Assembly (NCBI GenBank): GCA_001898145.1
Contig: MKSR01000019.1
Coordinates: 372,001 to 436,000, forward strand
Reading direction: 5' to 3'
DNA: 64,000 nucleotides
Source: Dyadobacter sp. 50-39
GTDB taxonomy: Bacteria > Bacteroidota > Bacteroidia > Cytophagales > Spirosomataceae
This document shows positions 7,634 through 16,655 of the stretch, one piece after another. Under the pieces are notes generated by a model that was not told the origin of the DNA, ran no database searches, and saw nothing but the letters and a program-made list of their open reading frames with translations. The position numbers and the translations under genes were made by a program. Positions within the stretch are counted from its first letter, which is position 1. Each line of letters starts with the position of its first letter.

Positions 7634-9109
7634 TCAGTATCTGTTCATAATTACCTGGGTGTGAGTCTCCAACTGAAAATTGATTGGTAAGTTATATTTA
7701 ACCCGCACTTTCTGCCCTCGCAGCACGCCAGGCTCCCACTTGCCGTTCATTAATTTAACCACCCGCAGCGCCTCTTCGTCGATACCATAACCTACCCGGT
7801 TCTCCACTTTGTACTCGCACATCGACCCATCTTCGCAAACCACAAACGACAGCATCACTCGTCCGGCGACACCTCTGCTGGCTGCATCGGGCGGGTAACG
7901 CATATTCATCCCGAGAAATTTATAGAATTCTTTCATTCCTCCTTTGAATTCAGGCTGGATCTGAGGTTTTTCATAAGACATTTTTGTTCCATTCACCCAC
8001 GAAACGCCCGATTTGAACTGGCCCAAATCATATGTTTCCTCATAATACAATGTACTGTCGGCCAGCTTTCCAATCCACTTCCCGTCCTTAATCCCTTCTG
8101 TAACCTTGCCTTGTTCGAAGAGCCATTTACCATTCGGCGTTTCTCCGGCAGCCATCCAGTAACCTTCCCCGTTTTTCGCAGATTGCGTACCATCCGGCCC
8201 CCATGCATTCATTAAGAGCGGTTCTTCTTTTACCCCCATTTTGTTGACGGGAAAATCCCGGTGCGCCCTGATTTGCCCGTTGGAGTCCCAGGAAACGTCG
8301 GTCACCAGCGAATCGGTCAGCAATTGTTGCCGCCTTACCATGCCATTCAGGTCATAATCCTTGATCACAGATGCTTTGCCATCCACGCCATATTCGACAT
8401 AGGACAGCATGCGTCCCTCGGAATCGAATGTTGCTTCGGTTGCATGGCTGGCTTCATTGTAGTCGCGTGCGGCAATGCGGTAAGCAGGTATCGAGTCTGT
8501 ACCCGGATTCACGAAGGGCGATTTGTAGCGGACCGGAGTTTTGGCAAATTTGGCCGCGCCCAGCTTTTTCCATTTTTTACCTTTTGATTCCTCATAAGTT
8601 ACATCACCTGCCACGAACCCAAGCTCATCAATCGGTGTCGTCCGCCGGTATTTCGCATGCAATGAATCTACCGGAACGAACGAATCATTAAAAAAGTCGA
8701 CAAATGCATGGCTCGCCGCATTGTAGGTGGGTTTCGCCTCGGCTTTGAATGTCACCGGAAAAAAGACCGCCTGCCGCACCTGTTGGCCTCCCAGCATGGC
8801 CGGTTTCCAGGCTTTGTACATTCCGAGCACACGCATGGCAGCCGCATTACATAATGTGTCAATGCCGCGCGTCACTTCGATATTGCTCATACTGCCATCC
8901 GGCTGTACCACACCTTTGAGATAAACCCGCGCATTTACGCCTTTTACTGAGTTTGGAAGCGGGATCTGGAGATTTGAGCTGATAAACTGGTTGAGTACTG
9001 TCAGCCCGCCGGCCGGCTCCGCCTGTTTCTCCACCTCGTGAGGCAAATACACTTGCTGAGCGAATGTCTGCACAGCTGAAAACAACAGTAGAGTGAGTAG
9101 TTTCTTCAT
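7634..9109 (-). CDS. TonB-family protein with two TonB C-terminal domains
   Basis: 491 residues with a signal peptide (MKKLLTLLLFSAVQTFAQ). A TonB_C-like domain occurs near the N-terminus (about 45-125, with GVVQPDGSMSNIEVTRGID and AWKPAMLGGQQV) and a second at the C-terminus (about 405-485, with YPPDAASRGVAGRVMLSFVV and WEPGVLRGQKVRVKYNLPI). Between them are YwqK/MORN-like segments such as GTQSAKNGEGYWMAAGETPN and FDSEGRMLSYVEYG. It lacks the classic N-terminal membrane anchor and Pro-rich spacer of a true TonB, so it may act in the periplasm rather than as an energy transducer. Monocistronic, with its own terminator. Confidence 0.82.
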   Translation of the reverse strand: MKKLLTLLLFSAVQTFAQQVYLPHEVEKQAEPAGGLTVLNQFISSNLQIPLPNSVKGVNARVYLKGVVQPDGSMSNIEVTRGIDTLCNAAAMRVLGMYKAWKPAMLGGQQVRQAVFFPVTFKAEAKPTYNAASHAFVDFFNDSFVPVDSLHAKYRRTTPIDELGFVAGDVTYEESKGKKWKKLGAAKFAKTPVRYKSPFVNPGTDSIPAYRIAARDYNEASHATEATFDSEGRMLSYVEYGVDGKASVIKDYDLNGMVRRQQLLTDSLVTDVSWDSNGQIRAHRDFPVNKMGVKEEPLLMNAWGPDGTQSAKNGEGYWMAAGETPNGKWLFEQGKVTEGIKDGKWIGKLADSTLYYEETYDLGQFKSGVSWVNGTKMSYEKPQIQPEFKGGMKEFYKFLGMNMRYPPDAASRGVAGRVMLSFVVCEDGSMCEYKVENRVGYGIDEEALRVVKLMNGKWEPGVLRGQKVRVKYNLPINFQLETHTQVIMNRY

Positions 9110-9282
9110 TAGGGCTGATGAGTTATGCTAACAGTAAAAATGAAGTTTTTCTTTTAAATAAACTTATAGTTACTCTGTAAATATTTCAAAATCGTTTTGT
9201 AGAAGTAGTTTTGGCCGCAAACTTAACCTACTGATAACCTGCGAATAATATCCAGGTAATATAAAATGAGAAAATTTGTATC

Positions 9283-10149
9283 ATGGGAGATACAACTCAC
9301 TTTCGGACTATCATCATTTCTGACGTTCACCTCGGAGCAGGAGGGTCGAAGGCAGAAGAAGTCACCAATTTTCTAAAAAGCTACACTTGCAAGAAGCTTA
9401 TCCTGAACGGCGACATCATCGACGCGTGGCAATTGAAAAAGTACGGTGTATGGAAACGCAAGCATACGCTTTTCTTCAAGCGCGTCCTGAAAATGATAGA
9501 AGACAATAAAACGAAAGTGGTTTACATCCGCGGCAACCACGACGATTTCCTCGACCAGATCATCCCGCTGCGCCTCGGCAAGCATTTCCAGATCCGCAAG
9601 GACTACATTCTCACTTCGGGTACCCAGCGGTTTTATGTCACGCACGGCGATGTTTTCGATTCCATTACCACGCATTTGAAATGGCTCGCCTACCTCGGCG
9701 ATATCGGCTATACGTTTCTTTTGTGGGTTAATAAGTTTTACAATAAATACCGTGCATGGCGCGGCCTCTCCTATTACTCCTTATCGCAGCGGGTGAAACA
9801 GTCGGTGAAAATGGCTGTCAACTACATGACGGATTTTGAAGAAAAGCTGACCGAGCTGGCACGCTCGCGCAGCTGCGACGGCGTGATCTGCGGGCATATT
9901 CACCACCCCGCGATTCGGGAGATAGATGGTATCAAGTATATGAATTCCGGTGACTGGGTCGAGACCCTGAGCGCATTGGTGGAGGATTTCGACGGCAACT
10001 GGAGCCTGCTGTATTACGACCAGCAAGAGGCCATTGAAAAGCCTTTAAAAAAAACGAGTACCAAAAAAGTCGTTGAGAATTTCCCGGGCATGGAGAAGCA
10101 AGTGGCATTCACCGGTTTTCTGACGGGGCGGAATCAGCGCTATCTATAA
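9283..10149 (+). CDS. LpxH-like metallophosphoesterase (UDP-2,3-diacylglucosamine diphosphatase family)
   Basis: 288 residues, cytosolic. The calcineurin-like metal motifs are intact: ISDVHLGAG (residues 11-19), NGDIIDAW (about 45), RGNHDDF (about 85), THGDVFD (about 122) and CGHIHHP (about 205). It belongs to the LpxH-related family, which removes UMP from UDP-diacylglucosamine in lipid A synthesis, but many paralogues act on other substrates. Its stop is two bases from the start of a glycosyltransferase gene, pointing to a joint role in a glycolipid or lipid pathway. Substrate is inferred only. Confidence 0.85.
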   Translation: MGDTTHFRTIIISDVHLGAGGSKAEEVTNFLKSYTCKKLILNGDIIDAWQLKKYGVWKRKHTLFFKRVLKMIEDNKTKVVYIRGNHDDFLDQIIPLRLGKHFQIRKDYILTSGTQRFYVTHGDVFDSITTHLKWLAYLGDIGYTFLLWVNKFYNKYRAWRGLSYYSLSQRVKQSVKMAVNYMTDFEEKLTELARSRSCDGVICGHIHHPAIREIDGIKYMNSGDWVETLSALVEDFDGNWSLLYYDQQEAIEKPLKKTSTKKVVENFPGMEKQVAFTGFLTGRNQRYL

Positions 10150-10151
10150 TT

Positions 10152-11273
10152 ATGAGAATCCTTTTTCTGGTTCAGGGAGAGGGCCGGGGGCACCTGACGC
10201 AAGCCATTTCACTCGGCCAGATCCTGCGTAGCGCGGGACACAAGGTGGTGGGTGCGATGGTGGGGACATCTCCGGGCCGGAATATTCCTTCATTTTTTCA
10301 GGAACAGATCTTCGCTCCGGTGCATCATTTCGCCGCGCCTAACATCATTTACAAAGCACAGGGCGGCGGCATGAATGTCGGCCGGACAATTGCCACACAC
10401 CTCGGGCATTTGCCTAAATACCTCAAAAGCCTTCATCGCATTCATGACACGGTGAAACAGATCAACCCGGACCTGATCGTGAGCTTTTATGACACCTACG
10501 GCGGGCTATACAACATGATCTACCGATCGGGCATACCGATGGTTTGCATTGCACACCAATACCTTTTGCTTCATCCCAAGTTCATATTTCCTGAAAAAAG
10601 CCGGGTCAGTCAGTTTCTGATTAACCTGAACTCAAAGTCGACTTCTTGGCTTGCTGCGAATCGGCTGGCATTGTCGTTCAGGGAAATACCCTCTGCTCCC
10701 GAGCTGAAAATTACCGTAATGCCTCCTCTGCTCCGCAAGGAAGTGACACGGCTTGTTCCCCAAAAGGGCTCGTTCATACTCGTGTACATGACGCACCACA
10801 GCCTCAGCTCACAGGTTATCGACTGGCATTTGAAACACAAGGACGTACAGCTGCATTGTTTTTGGGATAATGCCGACGCTGCGGAAGAATTTGTTTTCGA
10901 TGAGACGCTTACTTTCCACCAGATCAACAGCGAAAAGTACCTGCGAATGCTCGCTAACTGCCGTGCTTTGGTGACAACCGCCGGCTTTGAATCGGTTTGC
11001 GAGGCAATGTACCTGGGCAAACCGGTGATGATGGTGCCCGTACCAAACCATTTCGAACAGGAATGCAATGCGATCGATGGTGTGATATCAGGCGCAGGGG
11101 TGATGTCCAGGTCATTCGACCTATCGGTGATTATTGATTACCTGCCGAAACACGTCGACCAATCGGAGAAATTCAGGAGCTGGTACCATCGTGGGCACCA
11201 GCTATTTATACGGGAGATTTCGGAATTCGAAAAATCGATTGATATCCGGCGAAAAATGCAGTCCGAGCTGTAA
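10152..11273 (+). CDS. MurG-like glycosyltransferase
   Basis: 373 residues with a GT-B organisation. The N-terminal glycine-rich loop (LVQGEGRGHLTQAISLGQIL) and the C-terminal donor-binding region (ALVTTAGFESVCEAMYLGKP, about 275-300, then MVPVPNHFEQECNA) match UDP-glycosyltransferases related to MurG and GT1. It probably transfers a sugar to a lipid or surface acceptor at the cytosolic face of the inner membrane. It is co-transcribed with the phosphoesterase gene two bases upstream. Acceptor and donor are unknown. Confidence 0.82.
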   Translation: MRILFLVQGEGRGHLTQAISLGQILRSAGHKVVGAMVGTSPGRNIPSFFQEQIFAPVHHFAAPNIIYKAQGGGMNVGRTIATHLGHLPKYLKSLHRIHDTVKQINPDLIVSFYDTYGGLYNMIYRSGIPMVCIAHQYLLLHPKFIFPEKSRVSQFLINLNSKSTSWLAANRLALSFREIPSAPELKITVMPPLLRKEVTRLVPQKGSFILVYMTHHSLSSQVIDWHLKHKDVQLHCFWDNADAAEEFVFDETLTFHQINSEKYLRMLANCRALVTTAGFESVCEAMYLGKPVMMVPVPNHFEQECNAIDGVISGAGVMSRSFDLSVIIDYLPKHVDQSEKFRSWYHRGHQLFIREISEFEKSIDIRRKMQSEL

Positions 11274-11294
11274 TGCGCTCAGCCCGAAGCCTAT

Positions 11295-11768
11295 TTATTT
11301 GTCCTTCTTGAAAACCAGTTGCTCAGGATTCTGATCGAATTTCAGGATCAGTTTGTTCGACTGTATGTGGTAGCTCCCCTTCCCACCCGTTGAATCGGAG
11401 GGTAGCCAGGCTTTACGGCTCCATTCCGGCTCACCCACCTTACTTCCACCGAAGCTGGTGATTTTGAAAGTACAGTTCCCACCAAGCGTATATGCACCGC
11501 TGACCGTGTTTACGAAGGTATTTCCGGAAATTGTACCTTTCTTCTGATCATCCGAAAAGGTAAAGACCACACTTTTGCCGCTGATTTCAGGATCTGTGTC
11601 TATTGCGCCCGTGGCGGTGTTCTGGAAGTAGTCTAGGCGCCAAGTGCCGCTAAGGGAAGCAATTTCCGAACACGGCGGCATAGCGCAACAGTCCTTGCCA
11701 TTGTCGCATTCAAACGCGCTTAATGCAACGAACAGGAGAAAAAAAATCGAATAGGCAATCCTTTTCAT
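11295..11768 (-). CDS. Exported META/lipocalin-like small protein
   Basis: 157 residues. A hydrophobic N-terminus (IAYSIFFLLFVALSAF) is followed by Cys (ECDNGKDCC), so export is clear, but the lipobox is not canonical. The mature part (LSGTWRLDYFQN, then KGTISGNTFVNTVSGAYTLG and LILKFDQNPEQLVF) has the pattern of a lipocalin-like or META domain. It is the last gene of a three-gene unit (13649 to 11295) with gaps of 1 and 11 bases. Function unknown. Confidence 0.7.
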   Translation of the reverse strand: MKRIAYSIFFLLFVALSAFECDNGKDCCAMPPCSEIASLSGTWRLDYFQNTATGAIDTDPEISGKSVVFTFSDDQKKGTISGNTFVNTVSGAYTLGGNCTFKITSFGGSKVGEPEWSRKAWLPSDSTGGKGSYHIQSNKLILKFDQNPEQLVFKKDK

Positions 11769-11779
11769 AGCTTATCTAT

Positions 11780-12358
11780 TTAAAAACTGATTCCCAACCG
11801 CAATGCGAGCCTGTTGTAGACCCGATCTTCATATCGTTCCTTTTGATCCCACAAAGGAACTTTGGTGATATGCGCCTCCTGCCTCTTGTAGGTTAAAGTA
11901 ATTGTGAATGCAGCCACACCAGGTTTTCCCACTCTCATTCCGACACCCGGATTTACCATTATTCCACCTTTGGTATCAGCGCCATCGGCGTCATCGTGAA
12001 ACCACGTGAACGCGTAACCGGCATCTACTGTCCCAAACAGCTTCACGTTTTTCTCCGCTACGAAATCATACCGGATTCCACCCGCTATCGGGTTCAGTAA
12101 TGCGGTTTTATACCAGTCCATGCCCAATGTGACACCGGTGGATAATTTGTCATGAATCTGGATTCCATTGAATGTCTGTATAGTCAGGCTTGTTTTACTA
12201 TCCACCTGATTCGCATTACCCGCGTAAGGATTCTCGTATTTCACCCTTCCAAACAGTCCGCCAAACTCGGTATGGTTGACGAACCGTACGTTTTTTGCCT
12301 TTTGCGCATATCCGGAACCGGCCAGAAACAGCAATAATATGAATGTTAGCTTCTTCAT
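11780..12358 (-). CDS. Outer-membrane beta-barrel-like protein
   Basis: 192 residues with a signal peptide (MKKLTFILLLFLAGSGYAQ). Alternating amphipathic strands (LSTGVTLGMDWYKTALLNPI, VKLFGTVDAGYAFTWFHDD) and a C-terminal strand ending in LALRLGISF, with terminal Phe, indicate a small outer-membrane barrel. The start is one base from the stop of the LVIVD lipoprotein gene, so the products probably work together at the surface. Confidence 0.72.
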   Translation of the reverse strand: MKKLTFILLLFLAGSGYAQKAKNVRFVNHTEFGGLFGRVKYENPYAGNANQVDSKTSLTIQTFNGIQIHDKLSTGVTLGMDWYKTALLNPIAGGIRYDFVAEKNVKLFGTVDAGYAFTWFHDDADGADTKGGIMVNPGVGMRVGKPGVAAFTITLTYKRQEAHITKVPLWDQKERYEDRVYNRLALRLGISF

Positions 12359-12359
12359 A

Positions 12360-13649
12360 TCAGATCGCCTTTCCTACCGGGATTTTGCTCAGCATTTTCA
12401 AGTCTTTTGGGTTAGAGGCATCGTATTGGTAAAACCCGTCTTCTCCGATCAGCAGCAAAGTTTTGCCCAGTGAAATCACGTCGTAGGCGTGCATATCCTT
12501 GAAATGCGCTAACTGGTTGCGATCTACTGAAAACTTGTCGGCTACATCGAATACCTTTAAACCGTGCTCTCCCTCGCAAAGAAAAAGCGTCGGGAAATTG
12601 ATGCTTAGGCCGTGCGGGTTTTCCATCTGATAGCTTTTGATGAGTTGCGGAGCGGCGGGGTTGCTTACATCTACGAGGTCGAGTTGGTTCTGGCTTCCCG
12701 CACACGCGGTACCTGTGCGTAACGTAACATATGCAATGTCCTCATGCACCACCACGGGGTCGCAAGCACGGCCGTGCTGAAAGTTCGAGAGCTGTTTAGG
12801 CTCCGCCGGATTGGTATTGTCATAGATAAACATTCCCGTCGATGAGCCGATGAACAGCTTGTTATCGTACGGAAAAATGGTTTCGATGCCCCAGCCCATA
12901 TTAATAGTGGTAAAATCGACCGGCTGGGCAGGTTTATCGATTTTGAAGAGATGCATTTGAGACTGGCTGACAGCGTATAGAAAATTACGGTCCAGCGCAA
13001 AGCGTGCCATCGAACCGGCCTGGCCGTTGCTGCCCCCCGATGATTGTGGAGAAGCCGACGAACTACTGAACGATGCCCTGTCAGCCAGCATCCAAATGAC
13101 CCCGCCCCACCAGGTTGTCGGAGGAACGTTGTCTTCACAATTGACAGTGACCGTTTCCGTCACCCACTCCACATTCTGGTCATTGATTGCACCAACCGAC
13201 TCATTGAGCGACCAACCTCCTCCGTCGAAGAGGCCGGTTTTGAACACATTGTCAACCCTGCCTACTTCCTTGGGTGCTGTGGGATTCGTGATGTCTATCG
13301 ATACCAGGTCGCAAAAGCTATCGGCATAGAGAATATTGTCGCGGACTGCAATGTCCCCATTTCCAGGGATATTGATGAAAGTCACGAATTTCGGACTGGC
13401 CGGGTTTCCATTGTCGATGATATGAATACCTTTCTTGATTTCATTCACATACAAATATTTCCCTTTCACATACATTTTTCCAGGCTGCTCCAACGTGCGG
13501 GGCGACTCGGCTTTCACCTGTGTCCTGAGTTCCATCAGGGAATACGTAGCATTGCTGAAGCGGCGGACAACACGGGTTTCCTTACATTGATCGTTGCAGG
13601 ACCAACACAGCCATGCCACGACACACAACAGTAAAAGTTTAGGTTTCAT
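12360..13649 (-). CDS. LVIVD-repeat surface lipoprotein
   Basis: 429 residues. Lipoprotein signal MKPKLLLLCVVAWLCWSC places the lipid Cys at residue 18. The rest is a beta-propeller built from LVIVD-type repeats, for example GIHIIDNGNPASPKFV, LVSIDITNPTAPKEVG, MFIYDNTNPAEPKQLS, LDLVDVSNPAAPQLIK and LKVFDVADKF. Such repeats occur in bacterial and archaeal surface proteins of poorly known role. It is first in a tight three-gene unit with an outer-membrane barrel protein and a small exported protein. Confidence 0.85.
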   Translation of the reverse strand: MKPKLLLLCVVAWLCWSCNDQCKETRVVRRFSNATYSLMELRTQVKAESPRTLEQPGKMYVKGKYLYVNEIKKGIHIIDNGNPASPKFVTFINIPGNGDIAVRDNILYADSFCDLVSIDITNPTAPKEVGRVDNVFKTGLFDGGGWSLNESVGAINDQNVEWVTETVTVNCEDNVPPTTWWGGVIWMLADRASFSSSSASPQSSGGSNGQAGSMARFALDRNFLYAVSQSQMHLFKIDKPAQPVDFTTINMGWGIETIFPYDNKLFIGSSTGMFIYDNTNPAEPKQLSNFQHGRACDPVVVHEDIAYVTLRTGTACAGSQNQLDLVDVSNPAAPQLIKSYQMENPHGLSINFPTLFLCEGEHGLKVFDVADKFSVDRNQLAHFKDMHAYDVISLGKTLLLIGEDGFYQYDASNPKDLKMLSKIPVGKAI

Positions 13650-13741
13650 ACGTTAGGTTTTAGAGGCTAGCAAAAATGATATTTCAACTTGGACAAATGC
13701 AGGACAATACCTTTTTGTAATTGGTTGGAATACAAAACAAA

Positions 13742-13807
13742 ATCGTCCGAAAGCAAGGCCTTCGGACGATAACGCACCCCGAAAATACCGGCGAACCGGT
13801 ATTTTTT
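13742..13807. terminator. Two tandem hairpins, the second a bidirectional terminator
   Basis: The first hairpin is ATCGTCCGAA (13742-13751) with TTCGGACGAT (13761-13770). The second is AAAATACCGG (13782-13791), loop CGAA, CCGGTATTTT (13796-13805) with flanking A and T runs. The second ends the serpin transcript on the minus strand. The first could be part of the leader of the LVIVD operon, since that operon starts about 90 bases further on. Confidence 0.75.
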
Positions 13808-13839
13808 ATCTTTAATATTTTAAATGCTATCCCGCATTC

Positions 13840-15072
13840 TTATTTCGATTCCGGATTCTTAATCCTGCCCATAAAAAGGATGGTATTGGAAGTATTTTCG
13901 CTGATAATTAATCCGAAAGGCCGGTCGCAAATGTATCTTGACGCTTCGGGCCCGGCGGAAGTCGTTCCCACGGCGACTGTCGTTACAGCCGCCGCTTCGG
14001 TACCTTGCTCATCGACGCCCAGATAAGCATCCTGTTTCACAAAGTCCACCATCAGCTTTTCAACTTTATTGATCTTGCCGAGTTGCGCACTTGTTTCAAA
14101 CATTCTTTCTATACCAAGCGCTTGCAAAGTCTTCTTTAATTGCGCAGAATATTCGAGTGTGAATTTGGGCAGACCAACTGTAATGCCGCGCTTCGTCATT
14201 CTCACCGAGTTCAACTGGGCCCATTCATCACCCGTAATTCCTTTAAGTACCTGATCTATCGACGCAGAGCCCATTGGAATAAGCAAGGTCATGCTAAACT
14301 GGCCATTCCCATACGGAAGACGAACAGCTCTGTAATCAAGTCCGCCACCCACCTCGAAATCAGAGTCAGCATACATCATTTTGACGTTCTTGTACTGCCC
14401 GTTTTCTAGATTGAATGCTGCATCCTGCGTTTTCTTGGAATCGAACCGTGTTTTCCAATCGCCTTTGAAATACAATGCATTCAACAGAAACATTACGTGG
14501 TTGGGCTTGATCTCGTCGATCACTTGTTTGATCTTTCCGTTCGTCTTATCGCTTGCCCATTTGTTAATGCGATCTTTTGCGGCATTGTCAAACGGCAAAC
14601 CCGTTACTTCCGATTCAAACGAATTTTTTAAAACAGATTGGAAATCATTTTCAACTGAAAAATCATTTCTATACCAAACCGAATTCGATAAACCCAGGCT
14701 TACTTTGGAGTCGGCAACCGGCAAATCGTTTACTAACCTTTTATATGCCTCATTCAAATCAGCCAATGCGACCGCATCCATTTTCAATGCTTTCTGAATT
14801 TCAACGGCTGTTTCTTTTTCCGCTCCATTTAAAACCATACCCAAGGCCATGTGCAGGCTAAGCGGTGACACGAAGAAGTTTTCGTCAGCGGGTTGTGCTT
14901 TCTGTAGTGCATGAATAAAGTCGAACGCAAATGAAGAAGTTCCATTAGAAACCGAGGCCGGTATTTCCACCGGATTTACCTCGTTTCCTGGACCGACATT
15001 ATCGTTTGTGCAGCCAAACAGCATTGCTGCTGCCAGCACCGGGATAGTGATCGATTTTTTAAAAGATTTCAT
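13840..15072 (-). CDS. Lipoprotein serpin (serine protease inhibitor)
   Basis: 410 residues. The chosen start (MKSFKKSITIPVLAAAMLFGC) gives a good lipobox, LFGC; an ATG five codons upstream adds nothing conserved. The whole serpin fold is present: NFFVSPLSLHMALGMVLNGA near the N-terminus, NALYFKGDWKTRFD, and the reactive-centre hinge EQGTEAAAVTTVAV (about residue 355) followed by FGLIISENTSNTILFMGRI. The hinge has the small residues required for loop insertion, so the protein is predicted to be inhibitory. Counting from the hinge puts the scissile bond near Thr-Ser, suggesting an elastase-like target (inference). Monocistronic. Confidence 0.92.
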   Translation of the reverse strand: MKSFKKSITIPVLAAAMLFGCTNDNVGPGNEVNPVEIPASVSNGTSSFAFDFIHALQKAQPADENFFVSPLSLHMALGMVLNGAEKETAVEIQKALKMDAVALADLNEAYKRLVNDLPVADSKVSLGLSNSVWYRNDFSVENDFQSVLKNSFESEVTGLPFDNAAKDRINKWASDKTNGKIKQVIDEIKPNHVMFLLNALYFKGDWKTRFDSKKTQDAAFNLENGQYKNVKMMYADSDFEVGGGLDYRAVRLPYGNGQFSMTLLIPMGSASIDQVLKGITGDEWAQLNSVRMTKRGITVGLPKFTLEYSAQLKKTLQALGIERMFETSAQLGKINKVEKLMVDFVKQDAYLGVDEQGTEAAAVTTVAVGTTSAGPEASRYICDRPFGLIISENTSNTILFMGRIKNPESK

Positions 15073-15170
15073 GGCTAACAGATGCAAAGAACATTTCCTT
15101 CTCCACTTTCAACCCACAAATCGATAGATTCAATTCAACCGGCAATGGTTGGAAAGTTTCTAGAATTATC

Positions 15171-16655
15171 TCAAAAAGAATAGCGAACAGACCACGAGAC
15201 CCCGTACAAATAGGGATGTGAATCCAGGCTTTGGTTAGATCTGAAACCAGACGAAACAGCCCTTTGATAGGACCCCGTCAGGTTCGCACCCCAATTGGAA
15301 GACAATTTGTAATTCAATCGCAATCCGGTTGTCGCCGCCCAGTTCATACTGCGGTATATATCATCATTCGCAGTAGTCCGGATGATATCCCCCGAAGCAG
15401 ATTCCAGCTCATTGACCAAAAAGAAATTGGCCATCATACCACCCAATACCGAATAGCTGAATTTCTTATCCGGATTTAATGTAAACCCGGCCTGAACCGG
15501 CAATTGGAGATACTGATAGTTATTGCTCACTTTTTTGGCAACATCTATATATAATGCACCATTATTAAAACCGGCCGCTTTATCGGCAGCAGGACTATTC
15601 GCGGAACTGTTCAAGCCTGCCAAAGCATTTTCCAACACATTAGAGGAAAGGTTACTGTAAGCATTCAACACATAACCCCCGCCTTCATAAGCGGAGTTGC
15701 CGCGGAGATAACTAATGCCCGTCTCGACCGACCAATGTTTTGACAAACGAACCCCGCCCTGCGTTTGCACGGCGTAGGAAGCACGCGCCTCACTTGATCC
15801 CGTAGTAGCACGGCGTTGGCTTACCGATTGGGTTGAAAAAGCCATCGGAGCTTCTTTCAATTGAACATCCGGATTAAACGATGCCGGCATCACACCCAGG
15901 CCAGCGTAATATTCCTTCGGCTTTTTCTCTTTCACCGGCTCTTCAATCCGGATTTCTGGCCGGAAGAAAACATGGCGCTTTTGTACGTAAACATCAAGGT
16001 CGCTATAAGGCAGAGACGCCAGCAACTGAGCGGATATTGCTTGGTTTTCTACCGTTGGCGCAGCCGCATCGCCATTACCGGCCACTTTTGCCGCAGCAAT
16101 TTCGACAGGCTGGGTGTTATCAAGAGATTGATCCTGCGCCGTATTTTTGGTTTCGGCAAAAGCATTTTCGTGCTTTACATCGGCAGCATTTACGTGATCT
16201 GTTGCGGCAATCTCAACTTTCGACTCCGCAACCGCAGGTGCTTTTGATTTTGAAGATGCTGTCTTCGATTCGCGAACAACATTGGATTCTCCGGTAGTTG
16301 CCAGCTTTTCAGTAGTCGGGCTCTCAGCGGCGAGTGGTAGACTTTCCTGAGCATTACTTCTTTTGCCTTCGGATTTTAGGATCGATTCGGTGCTTACAGC
16401 CACCTGCGGCTTACCTCCGCCATTATTACCGGACAACCAGAATCCCGCGCCCACGAGCAACAGGGCCGCGATTGACGCAGCTGCATACCAGATTTTAGGC
16501 GACTGCCACCAAAGCGGTATTACCTTCTCCTGCTCTCCGTTAAGACGCGCCTCAATGCCCTCCCACACAGACGGCGGGGGTGTTTCGGACGCCTCCTGGA
16601 AGGCCTTTTTCCACTGATCCTCAAAATTGTTTATGTTGGACGGATCCATCATCAA
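15171..16655 (-). CDS. Anti-sigma-like membrane-anchored protein with C-terminal beta-barrel
   Basis: 494 residues. The first 50 (NFEDQWKKAFQEASETPPPSVWEGIEARL) resemble the cytosolic part of ECF anti-sigma factors. One membrane span follows at about 55-73 (AAASIAALLLVGAGFWL), then a long low-complexity stretch (about 75-210) rich in Ala, Ser, Glu and Lys. From about 245 to the end the pattern is an outer-membrane barrel (HWSVETGISYLRG, YSVLGGMMANFFLV, PYLYGVSWSVRYSF with terminal Phe). The gene overlaps the upstream sigma factor gene by 35 bases, so the two are co-translated. It probably controls that sigma factor. Confidence 0.78.
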   Translation of the reverse strand: MMMDPSNINNFEDQWKKAFQEASETPPPSVWEGIEARLNGEQEKVIPLWWQSPKIWYAAASIAALLLVGAGFWLSGNNGGGKPQVAVSTESILKSEGKRSNAQESLPLAAESPTTEKLATTGESNVVRESKTASSKSKAPAVAESKVEIAATDHVNAADVKHENAFAETKNTAQDQSLDNTQPVEIAAAKVAGNGDAAAPTVENQAISAQLLASLPYSDLDVYVQKRHVFFRPEIRIEEPVKEKKPKEYYAGLGVMPASFNPDVQLKEAPMAFSTQSVSQRRATTGSSEARASYAVQTQGGVRLSKHWSVETGISYLRGNSAYEGGGYVLNAYSNLSSNVLENALAGLNSSANSPAADKAAGFNNGALYIDVAKKVSNNYQYLQLPVQAGFTLNPDKKFSYSVLGGMMANFFLVNELESASGDIIRTTANDDIYRSMNWAATTGLRLNYKLSSNWGANLTGSYQRAVSSGFRSNQSLDSHPYLYGVSWSVRYSF

